DNA of 64,000 bases. Origin: Turnera subulata (lineage: Eukaryota > Streptophyta > Magnoliopsida > Malpighiales > Passifloraceae). The DNA is taken from the NCBI GenBank assembly GCA_028386065.3, contig JAKUCV010002880.1, positions 128,436 to 192,435 on the forward strand, written 5' to 3'. This document shows, one piece after another, positions 49,350 to 62,113 of the stretch (the first letter of the stretch is position 1; every line of letters begins with the position of its first letter). The position numbers and the translations under genes were made by a program. The notes beneath the pieces are model-generated. The model had not been told where the DNA came from. It ran no database searches and was given only the letters and a program-made list of their open reading frames with translations.

Positions 49350-50052
49350 AGTCCCTTATGCCTTTGATACACAGTGGAATTAATGGTCGCCAATGCTGAA
49401 GAAAGAAGAGAAGCACAATAAGCCAAATTTGTTCTTGACAAAATTAAAGTGAAACCCATTAAGCAAAAGACAGAAATGCATCTAAATGTTGAGGTGTCAA
49501 GCCTATTTGCTCTAAAACCAGCAGATAAGACTGGTAAACACAGTACAAGCTGAGGTGGGATAAAGCCTAACAAAAATTTTGCATATCTAAGACTTTCCTG
49601 GATAAGAATTCAAAGTACATAAACAGAAAAATTTGAGAAGAACAAGAAACCTTACTGTAGCTGCAAATTAGAGCCAGCCAGGTACTAGGAAAAAAAAGAT
49701 GCGAGTTCTGTGAACCACTAAAACCACTACCCAGAATGCCTTTTTCCACATGACCAAGACTAGCATCTTATTTTAATTTCTACCAAAACAAAATAAGGTC
49801 GAGACAAAAGTTTCTATTCATCAGACTACACGTTAAACAGAGAAGTTAACAGCAGAACAGACAACAGTATGGCAAGATTCCTCCTGCATATGCGTTTATT
49901 AACGTCAACATTGCAAGACGATAAGAAGGCAGGTGGTTGGTGTGATCCATTAATTTTATTTTTTTTTTGGTTAAAGGACCCATAAAATACAAGCATGCAC
50001 AAAATTCAAAGATAGATAATAATTTATATGCGTGCATTATCTATGATATCAA

Positions 50053-50085
50053 CTAGTACATATCCCGTGAAATACCGGGTGTAGA
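50053..50085 (-). mobile_element. Helitron-like 3' terminus
   Basis: The minus strand reads ACCCGGTATTTCACGGGATA then TGTA and CTAG next to T. The CCCG/CGGG hairpin just before CTAG is the Helitron 3' signature. The 5' end was not located. Confidence 0.5.
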
Positions 50086-51535
50086 AATTGGACAGAAAAT
50101 AGATAGATCAGATTGTACGTCCAACATTTGAACTCTATCTTCTTAAAATTTTTCAAATATATCATATTAAAACGGTTCTTGGGAAATTCTAATTTTTGTG
50201 ATGATCATTTTCTTCATTCAATAATTCTTTTACCTTGATTCGGATGATTTGGGATATTTCTTTTTATCTTACTAACGAAATTTTGTCCTTTTCAAGTTAC
50301 CAATTTTTTTTAAAAAAAAAATCAACAGACATGTGAATAACATTATTTTCAGATCACAGATAATTAATGAGAAATTGAGTATTCAAATATTACGTGACAC
50401 AAATAAAAAAAAAAGTCACCACTCACAGGAAATTAAAATTAAATTCTATAGGAACAAGAATAAGCTCACTACTTGAACGAGTGTAACTCTTGAATAAAAC
50501 AAACTGATAATTATACCTTTTGACATTATAACATGATACCAACCCAACAGAAAATTAACAGGTATATATATAAGTAATGCCGACCAAGGAATAATTTAAG
50601 AAAAAGAATAAATTTGGATTTGTGGGCGACCAAAATTTTAGAACACAAAATCATTTTCTCAAATATTGATTTAAAACATTCACTCCAGAAAAAACAAGAG
50701 TATCACCACTTAAAGAAAATATTTAAGCTCACCAATTCCTTTAAGAGAGATACAGGAGAAAGAGTAAAAACCTTAAAACTCTCAATACCTTTTTCTTGCC
50801 TTATATCTAAGGTTATACTTGATGGGTTTAAATAGGTAAACTCTTGTACCAGCCATGCATACGCAAAGAAAAAGCAAGCACACAAGTATATATGGGTTCA
50901 CACACACTTCTTGCTCGTAGCATAGGACGGTGTCCATCGTCATTATAATTTATAAGCTAGTTCACAAAAGTCTCTCCTAATAAATCATCGTCCACCCCTT
51001 TGACGTTTCGTTGTCTTTTATATTTTGCCAGGAAAGTCTTCTCTTTGTGATACTTTTTGTAATCTCCTCCAAAAAAATTTGACTTGCATGCTGTGATCTT
51101 TATTGTAGACACAAATTTTGACAAAGCACCAAATTTCTAGAAACATTCAACTCATGTCTCAATTTTCTCAAGTTTCAAAAAAAATCGTTCTCGAGGCTAT
51201 ATTTTCACTATCTGTATTATGTGATATAAAGTGTACCATTAAAGAAAACCCATAATCACAAGGAAATTCAATCTTATGATCATGTTTCTCCAATTCGTGT
51301 TCCAAAAAAAAAAAAGTAATGTTCCCCAATTAGTTATAAACTAATCTCTAAGGTCTAATGTAATATATTGCGTATTGGTTGATTTGCCTGATTGGTATCC
51401 AACCAAAGTGCTTTTGTTCATAATTTCAGACAATACACTTCTACTAGCTTTTCCCTCCTTTAAGTGTAACACAAAAACAAACCTTCAATCAATTCTGGAA
51501 AACCCCAGAAATTTGTAGAACTAACATAGTGAGTT

Positions 51536-51909
51536 TGTTGGTTACTATTTGCATTAGTTTTCTCACAAATCTCTCAATTTTTTGTTTCTCTCTAAGAGCA
51601 AATCAGAAGGCTTTCAATGAAGTGAAAAAATACACGTTTATACTTGATTTCACTTGATTGAACCAGATTACAACAAACACTTATATAGGCCAATAGCGTG
51701 CAACTTGCAATTTTGCTGCTGCAGCTCGTACACACCTCAGCTCAATTCCACTTGATTGTAATTAGCATCCCTAGGGTGATCAGGATAACACTACCAATTA
51801 CATTAAACAAATACACAATTTGCACTTCCGAAATCCTTCCAGAAACTTCAAGTTGATGGTGCCAAAATTTGTTGCTGCAATTTTCCAGCAGCTTGATCAC
51901 ACACCAACA
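51536..51909 (-). mobile_element. Solo LTR, copia type (374 bp)
   Basis: On the minus strand it runs TGTTGGTGTGTGATCAAGCT...AACCAACA with a TATA-like CCTATATAAG followed by a gagagaaac-type leader, the layout of small copia LTRs. The flanking 5-mers (GAGTT, ACTTC) do not match, so it may be a recombinant or a decayed solo LTR. Confidence 0.65.
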
Positions 51910-52548
51910 ACTTCTTGCATTGTGAACTCTTTCATCATATGAGGGGAAAAACATATCAGTGCCAGTAAAGGTGTTCTGGGATTAAACTTGAATATGAGTA
52001 AGTGTAGAACAGGATTTCCTTGAGAAAATGAGGATTAAACTGGATTTTCCCTCACGTTGGGTGTAAATCTGTCACCTATTCCATACTTATCAATGACACT
52101 CCTAGTTGCTCTTTCTCGATCACCTACCAGGGATTTTCACCTAGTCGATCTGTTGTCCCCCGTACTTGTTTCTTATATATGAGCAGAGGGGTTCTCAGCC
52201 CTTGCTAAATCATGCTGTGATAAAACTATGCAAGATATATTATCCAAAAAAACAAAATAAACCAGGTAAAATGAGAAGCATCCTTCTTTATATATATATA
52301 TAATAAAAAAAAAAAAAAACAATTACAGTGTAATGCAAAAATAACTAAAGACTATGAAATAAAAAAAACATCACATGATCAACCTTTCACATTTGAGCAT
52401 ATTTAGTGGTCGAGCTCCATACTTTGAAAGCTTTTCTTGATTGCTTTATTGTCTAAAGGATGAAATGCTTCTGTCCAGTTACATGTAAGTAGACAATGAG
52501 TCCACTATTAAACTATAGCGATCTGATTGGGAATTAGCTAGGGAGGCC

Positions 52549-54975
52549 TTAATTGTTAATGATCATGTGCTGCGCTTCATGCCTGATTGCTTCAAAGAGC
52601 TTAGAGGACAAGTATCGCTCCCCTGCACTGGCAAATACTACCTGTCATGACCAAAAAAAGCAAAATAAATTACTTTAACACAAGACACTGGTATCCAATA
52701 ACACAAAACTTGCAGATTTTCAAGCTACCGTGCATATATACTCTGCTTTATTTGGTAGAAATAATTATCAAGCCATGATACAGTCATTAGTATATGTAGC
52801 GGATTCTATTTGGTATGGAACAATATAATCCTAAGCTTTTATAAAGTTAATATATTCAACTTACTACGATGAGTTTCCCTGCATTTTCTGGTCTTTTTGC
52901 CACTCTTAGAGCAGCAGCTGTTACAGCACCAGATGATATCCCCACCTGAGGGAAACAGAAAGGATGTTTGTTATATATGTTAATTAAAAAATGGAGAATG
53001 GTGACTGAACACAAATGGGTTCTGTGCATATATACCAGCAAACCTTCTTTCAGTGCTAGTAGCTTGGCTGTTTCAATGGCTTCCTCACTAGATACCTAAG
53101 TTGTATCAGAAAAATGGTAGGAACTTTAGCAAGTAAGCCTGATCTTTAAAGCCACTGCATAAGACTCTAATTAAATCTGAACTTCCGCTCTCTAATGGGT
53201 ACTTGCTTCTCTATATTGCCTCAAGACAGATAACAATATCTATGGCATAACTTCAAAATCCGAAAACTAGTTGAAAAATAAAGGAGAATCATAATTTAGA
53301 GTCGGTTGAAGGCAAATGAGGAGCATGATTAAGCCAGAGTTCACACACTTACAGGAACAACTTCATCAAGTATGTTAAGGTCCAAAACAGGAGGCAAAAC
53401 ATCATCAGAACCAAGTCCTTCAATGAGATGCGCGCCTTTGATATGCGAAGCAGCACACAATCATTAGAAAAGATTATCAAATCATAAGCACATGTTAAAC
53501 AAAAATAGATGACTGGGAACAACAGATATATGTTGAATGCTTCAGCTCTTGTACGATTACCTTCACCAATTATTGTTTGCACTGTGAAGACCAAAAAATA
53601 AATGTTGAATGATTTGAAGTCTAATCCCTGAACTATATGGTTATAACAAGCAGTAGAACAAGCTGTTCAGGCAAGGCAGGTACAGAAACTTACCAGGTTT
53701 TCCTCCACTTATGACTGCACTTTCTTCAGGCTCTACGCCATAAACCTAGATGTTGAAAAGAAGGGAGGAAATTACATACCTCACATGAACCTTGACAACA
53801 AAACAGGACAACAAAATATTCATTCATACACAACTAAAATGGAAACCTTGATCTCTGGGTTCTGCTCCTTCAAGAACTTTCCTATACCAGCTATTGTGCC
53901 ACCACTCCCTATGCCAGAAACCAGGGCATCAACCTTTCCTCCTGAGTCTTTCCATATCTCTGGCCCCGTCGTATCATAATGAATCTACATCAATGACAGC
54001 AAGAGATTACCTTAAGATCTTTTGGAGTACCAATTGATGTGCAAATGTTGATAGGAAGAAACCTTTGGGTTGGCAGGATTCTCCATTTGATGAAGCATGT
54101 AACCATTAGGTGTGGTTTTCAGTATCTCCTCAGCCATCTTCACAGCTTCTTGGTAGCCTTTGGATGGATCTGTGAGATGTAACTCAGCTCCAAAAGCACG
54201 CAGCACAATTCTTTTCTCAAGACTCTTAGAAGATGGCATGATAATGATAACCTTGTAACCCCTTGCTGCTGCAACCGAGGCCAATGAAATGCCGGTGTTG
54301 CCGCTGGAAAGCTCAATGAGGACACTCTAGAGAAGGAGCACAGCCAGAAACAAGAGAAGTACTATTTTAGCAAAATTCTGTAGAGCTAAAACTATCTACT
54401 CATGAAAGCTGCATGATTGACAAAAGCAAAATTGTAGACTCTAGTAGACTAGTACTATGGCCGAAGAATATTGGTGCCGTCTTCTTAAATTTAATTGTCT
54501 TATCAGAAAGGGTGTAGAAATTGTGAAATGTATAACTAAAATCAGAGTTCCATACTAACCTTCCCTGGTGTAATCAAGCCTTTCTCTTCTGCATCTTTAA
54601 TCATACTATATGCAACCCTTGAAGTTACAAAAGAAGAACCAAATGTGTTAGTTTCAAGATAATAATTGAGGCATCAAAACAGAGGAACCTCAGGTTTGAA
54701 GGAGACTAGTCATATACCTGTCTTTGATGCTACAGCTAGGTTCCATGGTTTCAAGCTTTGCAGCAAGACGGGCTAAACAACCATCTGACACTTTGTCGAG
54801 ATATACCATGGGAGTGTTGCCTATTAACTGCAGCAACTCACCCCCAATAAAAAATGAAGATGTTCATCATTAGCAAATTATTGTTATTCAAACGCCATGG
54901 AAAATTTAAAACTAAGTAACCAGGAAGAAGGATTACTTCTGTGACATCTTTCTTGATGGCACACTTGACCTCCAT
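52549..54975 (-). CDS. OASTL: OASTL-5: cysteine synthase-like, GIGSGGT variant
   Basis: Ten exons: 54937-54975, 54718-54827, 54560-54617, 54063-54326, 53847-53984, 53694-53745, 53353-53435, 53036-53095, 52865-52945, 52549-52641; GT-AG throughout, 978 nt, 325 residues. Starts [13 protein letters not shown] like OASTL-2, to which it is closest. The PLP lysine is in PSCSIKDR, the asparagine loop is SSGNTG, and the phosphate-loop motif is SGIGSGGT with Thr-to-Ser, the change seen at this position in cyanoalanine synthases. Exon 7 has one extra codon. The 5' leader matches that of OASTL-2 for about 50 bp. Frame fully open. Confidence 0.9.
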
Positions 54976-56431
54976 TCTTTATTACCAGGAACTTTGCTAC
55001 AAAGAAGTGAAAGGATCGTGTACAGCAAGAATCTGTGGAAAGAAGAAAGAAATCTTCCAAAATTACATGATGGTATTAGAAATTGATAATGTACCAAATG
55101 GTACGGAATATTGCAAGAGATGAGCACGTAAATAAAGTCCATTAAACAGTCTATTGTGGACGATCCTTTGGGCTTCAATTGAAATAAAGCACATAAAACT
55201 AACTTGAGTTTGTCCAGGCAAAACCAGAGAAACAACTCAAGAAAAGGAAAGTGATGAAGCCACAAGTATCCCACCAATACATTTGTAGCAGTAGGGACTC
55301 AGAGCACAAGCACCTCCCAAGCAAGGCTCGGTACTTCGAGTAAAAGGGTGATACATTTATACTTTGGAAGCCAATTTTCCAAACAAAAAGAAAATGCATA
55401 ACGAACTGGCTGATAAACTTGCCAGAACCTCAACATATTTGTTTCCGCCAAGGCTATATGACTCATATAGAGAGTGCAGACACTTAAGAAAATTAACACA
55501 AACAAGTCATTTTAAATCAGAGAAACCAAGTTGTGATCAGGGTGGTCGTTTTCTGGACAATTCTTTTCACTTAATTTCTTCCATTGAAGAAGAGACTTGA
55601 TTAGATTTCGTTTTATCGTTGTCATTCTTTAAGTATATGCTACCTCATATGCACCACAAGCTCGAAATGAAACCATAATCAAACTACCTGTTTTAGGCAA
55701 GAAATGCACACTACTACCAGGAGAGGTGATTACATGGTGGCTATTATATCATCACAATGTTACTACGTTAATACAAGCATGATGGTCACGCAGTAATTGG
55801 CATGTCATTAAAGAGATAAACAATATTGGAAAGACACAAAGAAGGGGCAGCAGATACATATATGCTACGCTGGAAACTAACCTGTCTTTTGGAGATGTTA
55901 TCTTTTCCAAGGGAATGCCAATAGGAGGAGATGATTGGGAGGTAATTTTAAGAAGTGACACAAAATAGAGGGGTTTATAATGTGTATGCTTTTTCTGTGG
56001 AGGGAAACCGTGTATATATGACTTGTTTGCCATGACAATAATTTTCAAATGGGTTGACTAGACTGGACTACTGGACTTGTGGTCATAGGTCTTGACAATT
56101 GTTTCGAATGGATTGACGTGGAATACTAGTGGTCGTGATGAGGATTTGGTGAAGGAATGCCCACAATTCTGGTGGTGGGTGGCTACTTTTCAAGTCAATG
56201 CAGTGTCTTAGTGAAAAACTCCACTAATATATGCAGCGGTGCCTTAGGGCGCAAGTCCACCACACTGACTAATCCCATGCCAAATCAAAGGAAACTGCAA
56301 TGTGTTGAATTGGGAGACGCAGTCAAAGGGCAAGAGTTCAATAGCGTGTATAAAAGGGATTGAGTTGAGACGCAGTTACATTCAACCAACCCAGCATGCG
56401 CTAAAGAATTCAGGGTTCCATTACGTTGGGC
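54976..56431. other. Upstream region of OASTL-5; no further gene seen
   Basis: AT-rich with several short frames lacking any domain. It probably includes the OASTL-5 promoter, but no element can be assigned by eye. Confidence 0.5.
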
Positions 56432-57092
56432 GTTGACACACTAATCAGCCAATTTACGTAATGGGCCACCAAACAACTTGGGCCTTAAACAAAAGATTTA
56501 ATACTTGGACTGGACAGGGGCCGCGCGAACGCAGGCCCCCACTGCCACAAATTATGACGCAGGCTCTCCTACATTGAGGAGACCTTAGGCAGATGCTCCT
56601 CCTGAGTGCAATGGAGGCCATCAGCCTAGGCCATGGGCCTTCTTGATCGCCCATCTACCCCGTCCAGGTAAGTATGTTGCTTCCTGCTTTGGGCTTTAGT
56701 TTTATAGTAACTCTCCCATCACTCTTTGCTTCACATCCAGCCGATGTGGGATACAATATAAGGGTCGATCGACAGAGATACTACTACTACAATAAGCTTG
56801 GATTGGATATCTCAGGTGCAAATCAGATTTGCTTGTTGCTAGCCTGCTACAGCTTTTGCAACACACAGTTGTTTCCCAGTTAATGTTGTTATTCTGAAGT
56901 AAAGAGATATAAAGGGTGGATATATCATATTGCCTCCAACGCCTTTGCCTCATGCCTCAGAGGCAGGCTAGGAATAATCATCAAGACAGAGAACAATTCG
57001 TGGGACAGCAAAAGGACTTAAAACTAGTCTGTGTGCAGAGTTCATGTGAATACGGGTGAAATAGGTATCATAAAGAGTACTATCATCAAACC
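56432..57092. repeat. 0.7-kb direct repeat, copy 1 (partner 61399-62113)
   Basis: Shares with the second copy gacacac, caggggccgcgcgaacgcag, gcttggattggatatctcag and gtgggacagcaaaaggactt. It contains a gatgtgggat motif often found in LTRs, but TG...CA ends and target duplications are not evident. Confidence 0.8.
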
Positions 57093-57126
57093 TTCTTTCA
57101 ATTGAATCTCTTCCTCACTCCGTACC
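57088..57126 (-). pseudogene. Relic of an OASTL exon 8
   Basis: The minus strand reads GGTACGGAGTGAGGAAGAGA then ttcaattgaaagaaggttt. This aligns with exon 8 of the array (VSSEEAIE...LKEGLL) with about 20 internal bases missing. It suggests a sixth array member now almost erased. Confidence 0.45.
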
Positions 57127-57235
57127 TAAAAGATAAGAATGGCTGCCAATTGTAACACAATGACAGCAACAATAAAGACTAATTTCCATAAACAAGATGC
57201 TGTATCAATCCTTCCTCCCCCATAAAGAGAACGAG

Positions 57236-57262
57236 AGAGAGAGAGAGAGGGAGGGAGGGAGA
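57236..57262. repeat. GA-rich microsatellite
   Basis: An imperfect (GA)n/(GGGA)n run. Confidence 0.8.
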
Positions 57263-57705
57263 GTTGCCACTAGGAACATGAACACAAGGACAACCTTAAT
57301 CTCAACAAAACTTGAAGATTAGTTGTGATGTATGCATGCATTTAATTGAGGGCCCAGACTATACGGATGCAAACACTATTAAGTAAAAGGTTTCTTTTAT
57401 CCCTTTTTTTTTTTTAAGTAAAATTAGATGACAAAAGTTGTCTTCACATCTTCGCACAACTACTCCACCAGAAAATGTTAAAAAGACTTGTCTAATAAAT
57501 CTTTTTTATTACTCTTTTATTTTTAATCGATTGTATGCAACATTAAAGAATTATATTTGATGAGTAATTAGATTAGGGTTGAATCTATTGAAGAGGAATA
57601 CTAGCAACACACCTTTGAACACACTTTTCCAACACACCCCTCTATTACATGAAGTCCCGTGATGCACTCTTTTCAAAATATTACCACGCACATGTTATTT
57701 GCATT

Positions 57706-58073
57706 GTTATCAAACCCGGACCGGCCCGACCGTTGAATTTGGGTAACCGTGACCTGGAGGCAATTTCAGGTTTTTTACCCATCTGGGTTGTATCCTTCGA
57801 AAAACCGGCCGGGTCATGACGGGTTCTCCAAATTTTTCGAGTTTATTGACCCATATCCGGTTTTTTTCGGGTTAAAAGTCAACAATTTCAAAATTTTACC
57901 TTGGTCATACCATGATTAGACCTTTGGTTGGACCTTTATTAAAAAATTTTATATTTTTACTATTAATTTTAATACCGGTCAGACTCTGGTTGAACCCCGG
58001 TTAACCTCTAAACCCGCGACCCAGCCACTGAAACAGGTCAATGCCCGGGCCGAGTTTTATAACCTTGGTTATT
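57706..58073. mobile_element. Possible MITE with imperfect inverted ends
   Basis: The left end gttatcaaacccgg and the right end ccgagttttataac are approximate inverted copies, and several accggtt/aaccggt strings lie inside. No reliable target duplication. Confidence 0.35.
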
Positions 58074-58356
58074 TGAGTTTGCTTAAAATACTGCTTTAAT
58101 AAAAAAATTTCTTATAATTTTTTAATTTAATTTTTTTATAACTTTTTATATAATTTTATCTAAAAGATAAGACTAATATATTTACTTGAGTAAAAGAATT
58201 TACATCCAAAAAGTAATTTTAAAAAATTCTTAAGCTCCTTTACAATAAATCAACTTTCATTTTATTCTTTAAGTATATCTATTTTATTTATCTCCATATC
58301 TATATTTATTTTAGATAAACTTAATATATATGAAGAAAGTAAACTATTACTTTTTG

Positions 58357-58836
58357 TAGTTTTTTGGGGTTTTTGGGTTTTTTGGCCCCTATGTTTAGTG
58401 GTTTGGCCAATTTGGTACCCCGATATTTTTTTTGGCCGGGCATATACCCTAAGATTGCATGGGCAGGCCAAACGTATACCCCTGGTCAGGCACCTGCTGA
58501 CGTGGAGGCTGCCCGGGGTATTTGCGCGTGTTACTGTAGCAAAACGACGTCATTTTAGAGGATTGGCTTTGAGTGAAGTGGGCCCCACTAAGCCACTTGT
58601 GTCCGCCGTGGCATGAAATGGTGTCGTTTTCTCACTTAAAACGACGTCGTTTTGCTACAGTAACACGCGCAAATACCCCGGGCAGCCTCCACGTCAGCAG
58701 GTGCCTGACCAGGGGTATACGTTTGGCCTGCCCATGCAATCTCGGGTATATGCCCGGCCAAAAAAAATGTCGGGGTACCAAATTGGCCAAACCACTAAAC
58801 ACGGGGCCCAAAAAACCCAAAAACCCTAGTTTTTTG
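58357..58836. mobile_element. Mutator-type foldback MITE with exact 10-bp duplication
   Basis: The element is 58367-58826 (460 bp). It begins GGGTTTTTGGGTTTTTTGG and ends with the inverse, and the arms of about 190 bp are near-perfect inverted repeats around a roughly 75-bp loop. TAGTTTTTTG is repeated at 58357-58366 and 58827-58836. The arms carry an aaacgacgtcgtttt palindrome next to the loop. Both strands show similar open frames only because of the inverted repeat. Confidence 0.92.
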
Positions 58837-60760
58837 AAAATTTATGCATTGTTGAAAAATCAAAAAAAATAAGAAGATCATTATTTACTAAAATAAAAAG
58901 ATAAGATTAACTTATATTGCCGGTTAACAAGTTTAAAGCATAAAGATATGAATCACATGGCTTTATAAGATAGGGTGTATTGGAAGAGTGTGTTCAAAAC
59001 GAGTTGCTAACATTCCTCATTGAATCATTCTGATAAAAAAAAAAAAAAAAATCTTTCAAAAGCAACAAAATGGTATCTCATGAATTCGTTTACGCGACAA
59101 AAAAAAAAAACAAAGTTTGCCTTCTTCTAATTATATATTAACACGAGATTCTCGGGATTGATACAATCAGAGTATTGCATAATTTACGCGTGAAACAACA
59201 TCTCGAACACGAAAATATAATTTTTGCTTCTTTTTCTTCTTCCTCATCTATTTACCTTATACATCATTTATAAATCCACACCCATCAATATATTGTTGCG
59301 CTTCATCAACTCTTATCAGCGAAATAAATATCAACCACGAACAAACCAGTTTTAAATATATTAGAATGGTTAGTTTTGGAAAAATATTAACTAATTATTC
59401 AGTTCCTAAACACCATACCCACATGCAACCTCCTCTGATTTGGTTGATAAATAAGTATTTAAATTTTTAAGATGCATAATTTGATTTAAGAGATTTGTTT
59501 GATTATTTTATAATTAGAATTGACTTTTAATAAACATATATTTATTAAAAGTTTCTATAATAAGGATGGAAAGGTAGCATAGTGTAAAGGCTTTGTGAGT
59601 TAAAATTAATCTGAATATTCTTCAAATTAATTTTATAAAAAAATACTTAATTGACTCATTTTATAAAATCATAGCATAATTTGCTTCATTGAATCAAATT
59701 TACAAAACATCAAGTATCAAACTGTATCTTGCAAACATCAATTTGCAATTAACCACCTCAAAAAAACAAAACATATATTATTGATTTGGATTGATTGATG
59801 GTGAATATACAAAACTGAAAACCACCGGCACAACCATGCGTTTTGCCAAATGTTAAGTACAAAACAGCACCTAAATTCTATCTGGCGAAAAAAATTGGTT
59901 TGGAAAACAAACTTTCAAGGTTTTAAATCCAAACAAATCCGAAAAATTGTGTAAGACCAACATGTCATCAATATGGCAATCAGTCAATCATTGTAAGATA
60001 GGAATAAATTTTTTTTTGTGGGAAGATAAGAGTAATTACACAGGCGCTTTCCATTGTACTAATTATGATAATTATGCGATCTATCCAATTCTGTGGATAT
60101 TCATTCTCTATACTTCTAAATTAAATTTTTCATTAATTTCCCTCCTTTGTAAATCACTGCCAATCTGGCAATTTTGGAATTTCCATCTAATTCAAAAGCC
60201 GCTTTTATGTATGGTTTTATTCCTTTTATTCAAGTATTCTAATCTTGTCTGGAATCCGGATTCTATCTCTTTCATAAATGCACACCATCCAAAGGAGTTG
60301 GCGGGTGAGAAATAAGTGTTTTTTTCAGGATATTTATAATTTATTTACCAAAGTGTGAATATTAACTAAAAGAGTGTAAATATGGATTCCTACCTCACTT
60401 CATTCTCTTCTCTTTTCTCGGTAAACATCGTCGGGTTGTATTTGATATTCATATCCTCCCCCTTGGTTTTAATTTAATATTTGATCAGATATTAAAATGA
60501 TAATAACATATACTGCATTTTGTCAACACTTCCAAAAGACGACTTGCTTCTTTTTTTTTTTTTTATAACTAAAAGACCACTTGCTTTCTATTATCAGTGT
60601 TGATCCAAGAGAAGTAGTAAAAACAAAACAAGGTTATCATTCATTGAGTATCATAACTAATGTTATTAGTCAAGAGTGAAGAACACTGATTAAATTCAGT
60701 TAAATGTTCCAGTTATGTTATTAGGTGGGTTAATCATCATCTCTAACAAATCTCTCTGCA
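58837..60760. other. Intergenic, no supported gene
   Basis: AT-rich. A 122-codon open frame at 59947-60315 has no recognisable motif or convincing codon pattern, and I do not call it. Confidence 0.5.
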
Positions 60761-61382
60761 AATGGGGTTCAAACAGTGGAGCCATGAACATGACTTGGAA
60801 CACTTTGATAAGGAGTTGAAAGAGTTTGCCGTTTAGTTACCTGTGATGGGTGCATGCAAGGAATTGATGGTCCAGCCTATATGAAGAATGTTATCTGGTG
60901 CTAGACCAATCATGCTTTGAGTTGCCTGAAAGCCACGAACCAATTCATCACCCTCTCCACTCTCACCACCCCCTCATCTTGGACACCCTGCAAATTTTCG
61001 CAAACCCTTCATCTGTGATGCATGCAAATACCCTCTCGTCAGGATTTGTCTTCCGCTGCAGCCACTGTGACTTCAATCTTGATGTCAGTTGCGCTCTTCT
61101 TGGCAAGGAGGCTATATCATCATCAAAAGCGGATGATGACCCTCAAAGAGGCGCTGAGATTCAGCATTATAGCCACCACCACAAGCTCACCCCCTTGATA
61201 TCATGACCTGATGATGAGCTTCCCATCAGAATTCATAGTGTTCACTTCAGAAAGCTTGGTATGCTCACGTCCATTCCCAACTCCAGACTATGGCTGCCTG
61301 CGCTGCCAAGCTTCACTTGCACAATACCCTCGAGAAATACTACATCCTTATCACCCACAACATCTTCTCCAGGCCAAGGTTA
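60761..61382 (+). pseudogene. DC1-domain (Cys/His-rich C1-like) protein relic
   Basis: Pieces in different frames carry DC1 signatures: WSHEHDL, CDGCMQGIDGPAY, QSCFELPESHEPIHHPLH, FRCSHCDFNLDVSCALLG and YPREILHPYHPQHLL. A stop after KEFAV, further frameshifts and missing zinc ligands (CDACK lost near ANPSSVMHANT) show decay. Plant DC1 proteins are zinc-binding, often stress-related. The relic ends where the 0.7-kb repeat begins. Confidence 0.75.
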
Positions 61383-61398
61383 GAGAACCTTGGGGCTT

Positions 61399-62113
61399 GA
61401 CACACGAGTCAGCCATTTTAGGTAATAGGCCACCAAACAACTTGGTTTAAGTATAAAAGATTAATACTGGGATCGGACAGGGGCCGCGCGAACGCAGGCC
61501 CCCACTGCCACAAATTATGACGTAGGCTCTCCTACATTGAGGAGACCTTAGGCGGATGCTCCTCCTGAGTGCAATAGAGGCCATCAACCTAGGCCATGGG
61601 CCTTCTTGATCGCCCATCGACCCCGTCCAGGTAAGTATGTTCCTCGTTGCTTTGGGCTTTACTTTTATACCACTCTCCCATCACTCTTTGCTTCACATGC
61701 AATCGATGTGGGATGCAAAATAAGGGTCGATCCATAGAGATACTACTACTACAATAAGCTTGGATTGGATATCTCAGGTGGAAATCAGATTTGCTTGTTG
61801 CTAGCCTGCTACAGCTTTTGCACCACACAGTTGTTTCCCAGTTAATGTTGTTATTCTCAGGAAATGAAGTAAAGAGATACAAGGGTGGCTATATCATATA
61901 TGTATCCAACTAATGCTCATTAGCCTTTGCCTCATGCCTGAGTGACTGATCAGATCAGATCAGACAACTTGGATAATACAGGCCAGGTTAGGAATAATCA
62001 TCAAGACAGAGAACAATTGGTGGGACAGCAAAAGGACTTAAAAAACTAGTCTGTGTATAGAGCCCATGTGAATACGGGTGAAATAGGTATCATAAAGAGA
62101 GTACTATCGTCAG
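61399..62113. repeat. 0.7-kb direct repeat, copy 2
   Basis: Partner of 56432-57092, about 90% identical by eye with small insertions. It follows the DC1 relic directly. Confidence 0.8.

Larger units (their letters stand above)
49350..52548. other. Intergenic between OASTL-4 and OASTL-5
   Basis: AT-rich. It contains a Helitron-like end (50053-50085) and a copia solo LTR (51536-51909). I see nothing else coding. Confidence 0.55.

Noticed and set aside
52856..53041. Small stand-alone protein on the minus strand
   Set aside because: It is exon 9 of OASTL-5 read through its introns.
59947..60315. 122-codon open frame
   Set aside because: No domain, AT-rich composition, no splice or promoter context.
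56432..62113. LTR retrotransposon bounded by the 0.7-kb direct repeats
   Set aside because: No TG...CA ends, target duplication, primer site or pol domains between them.
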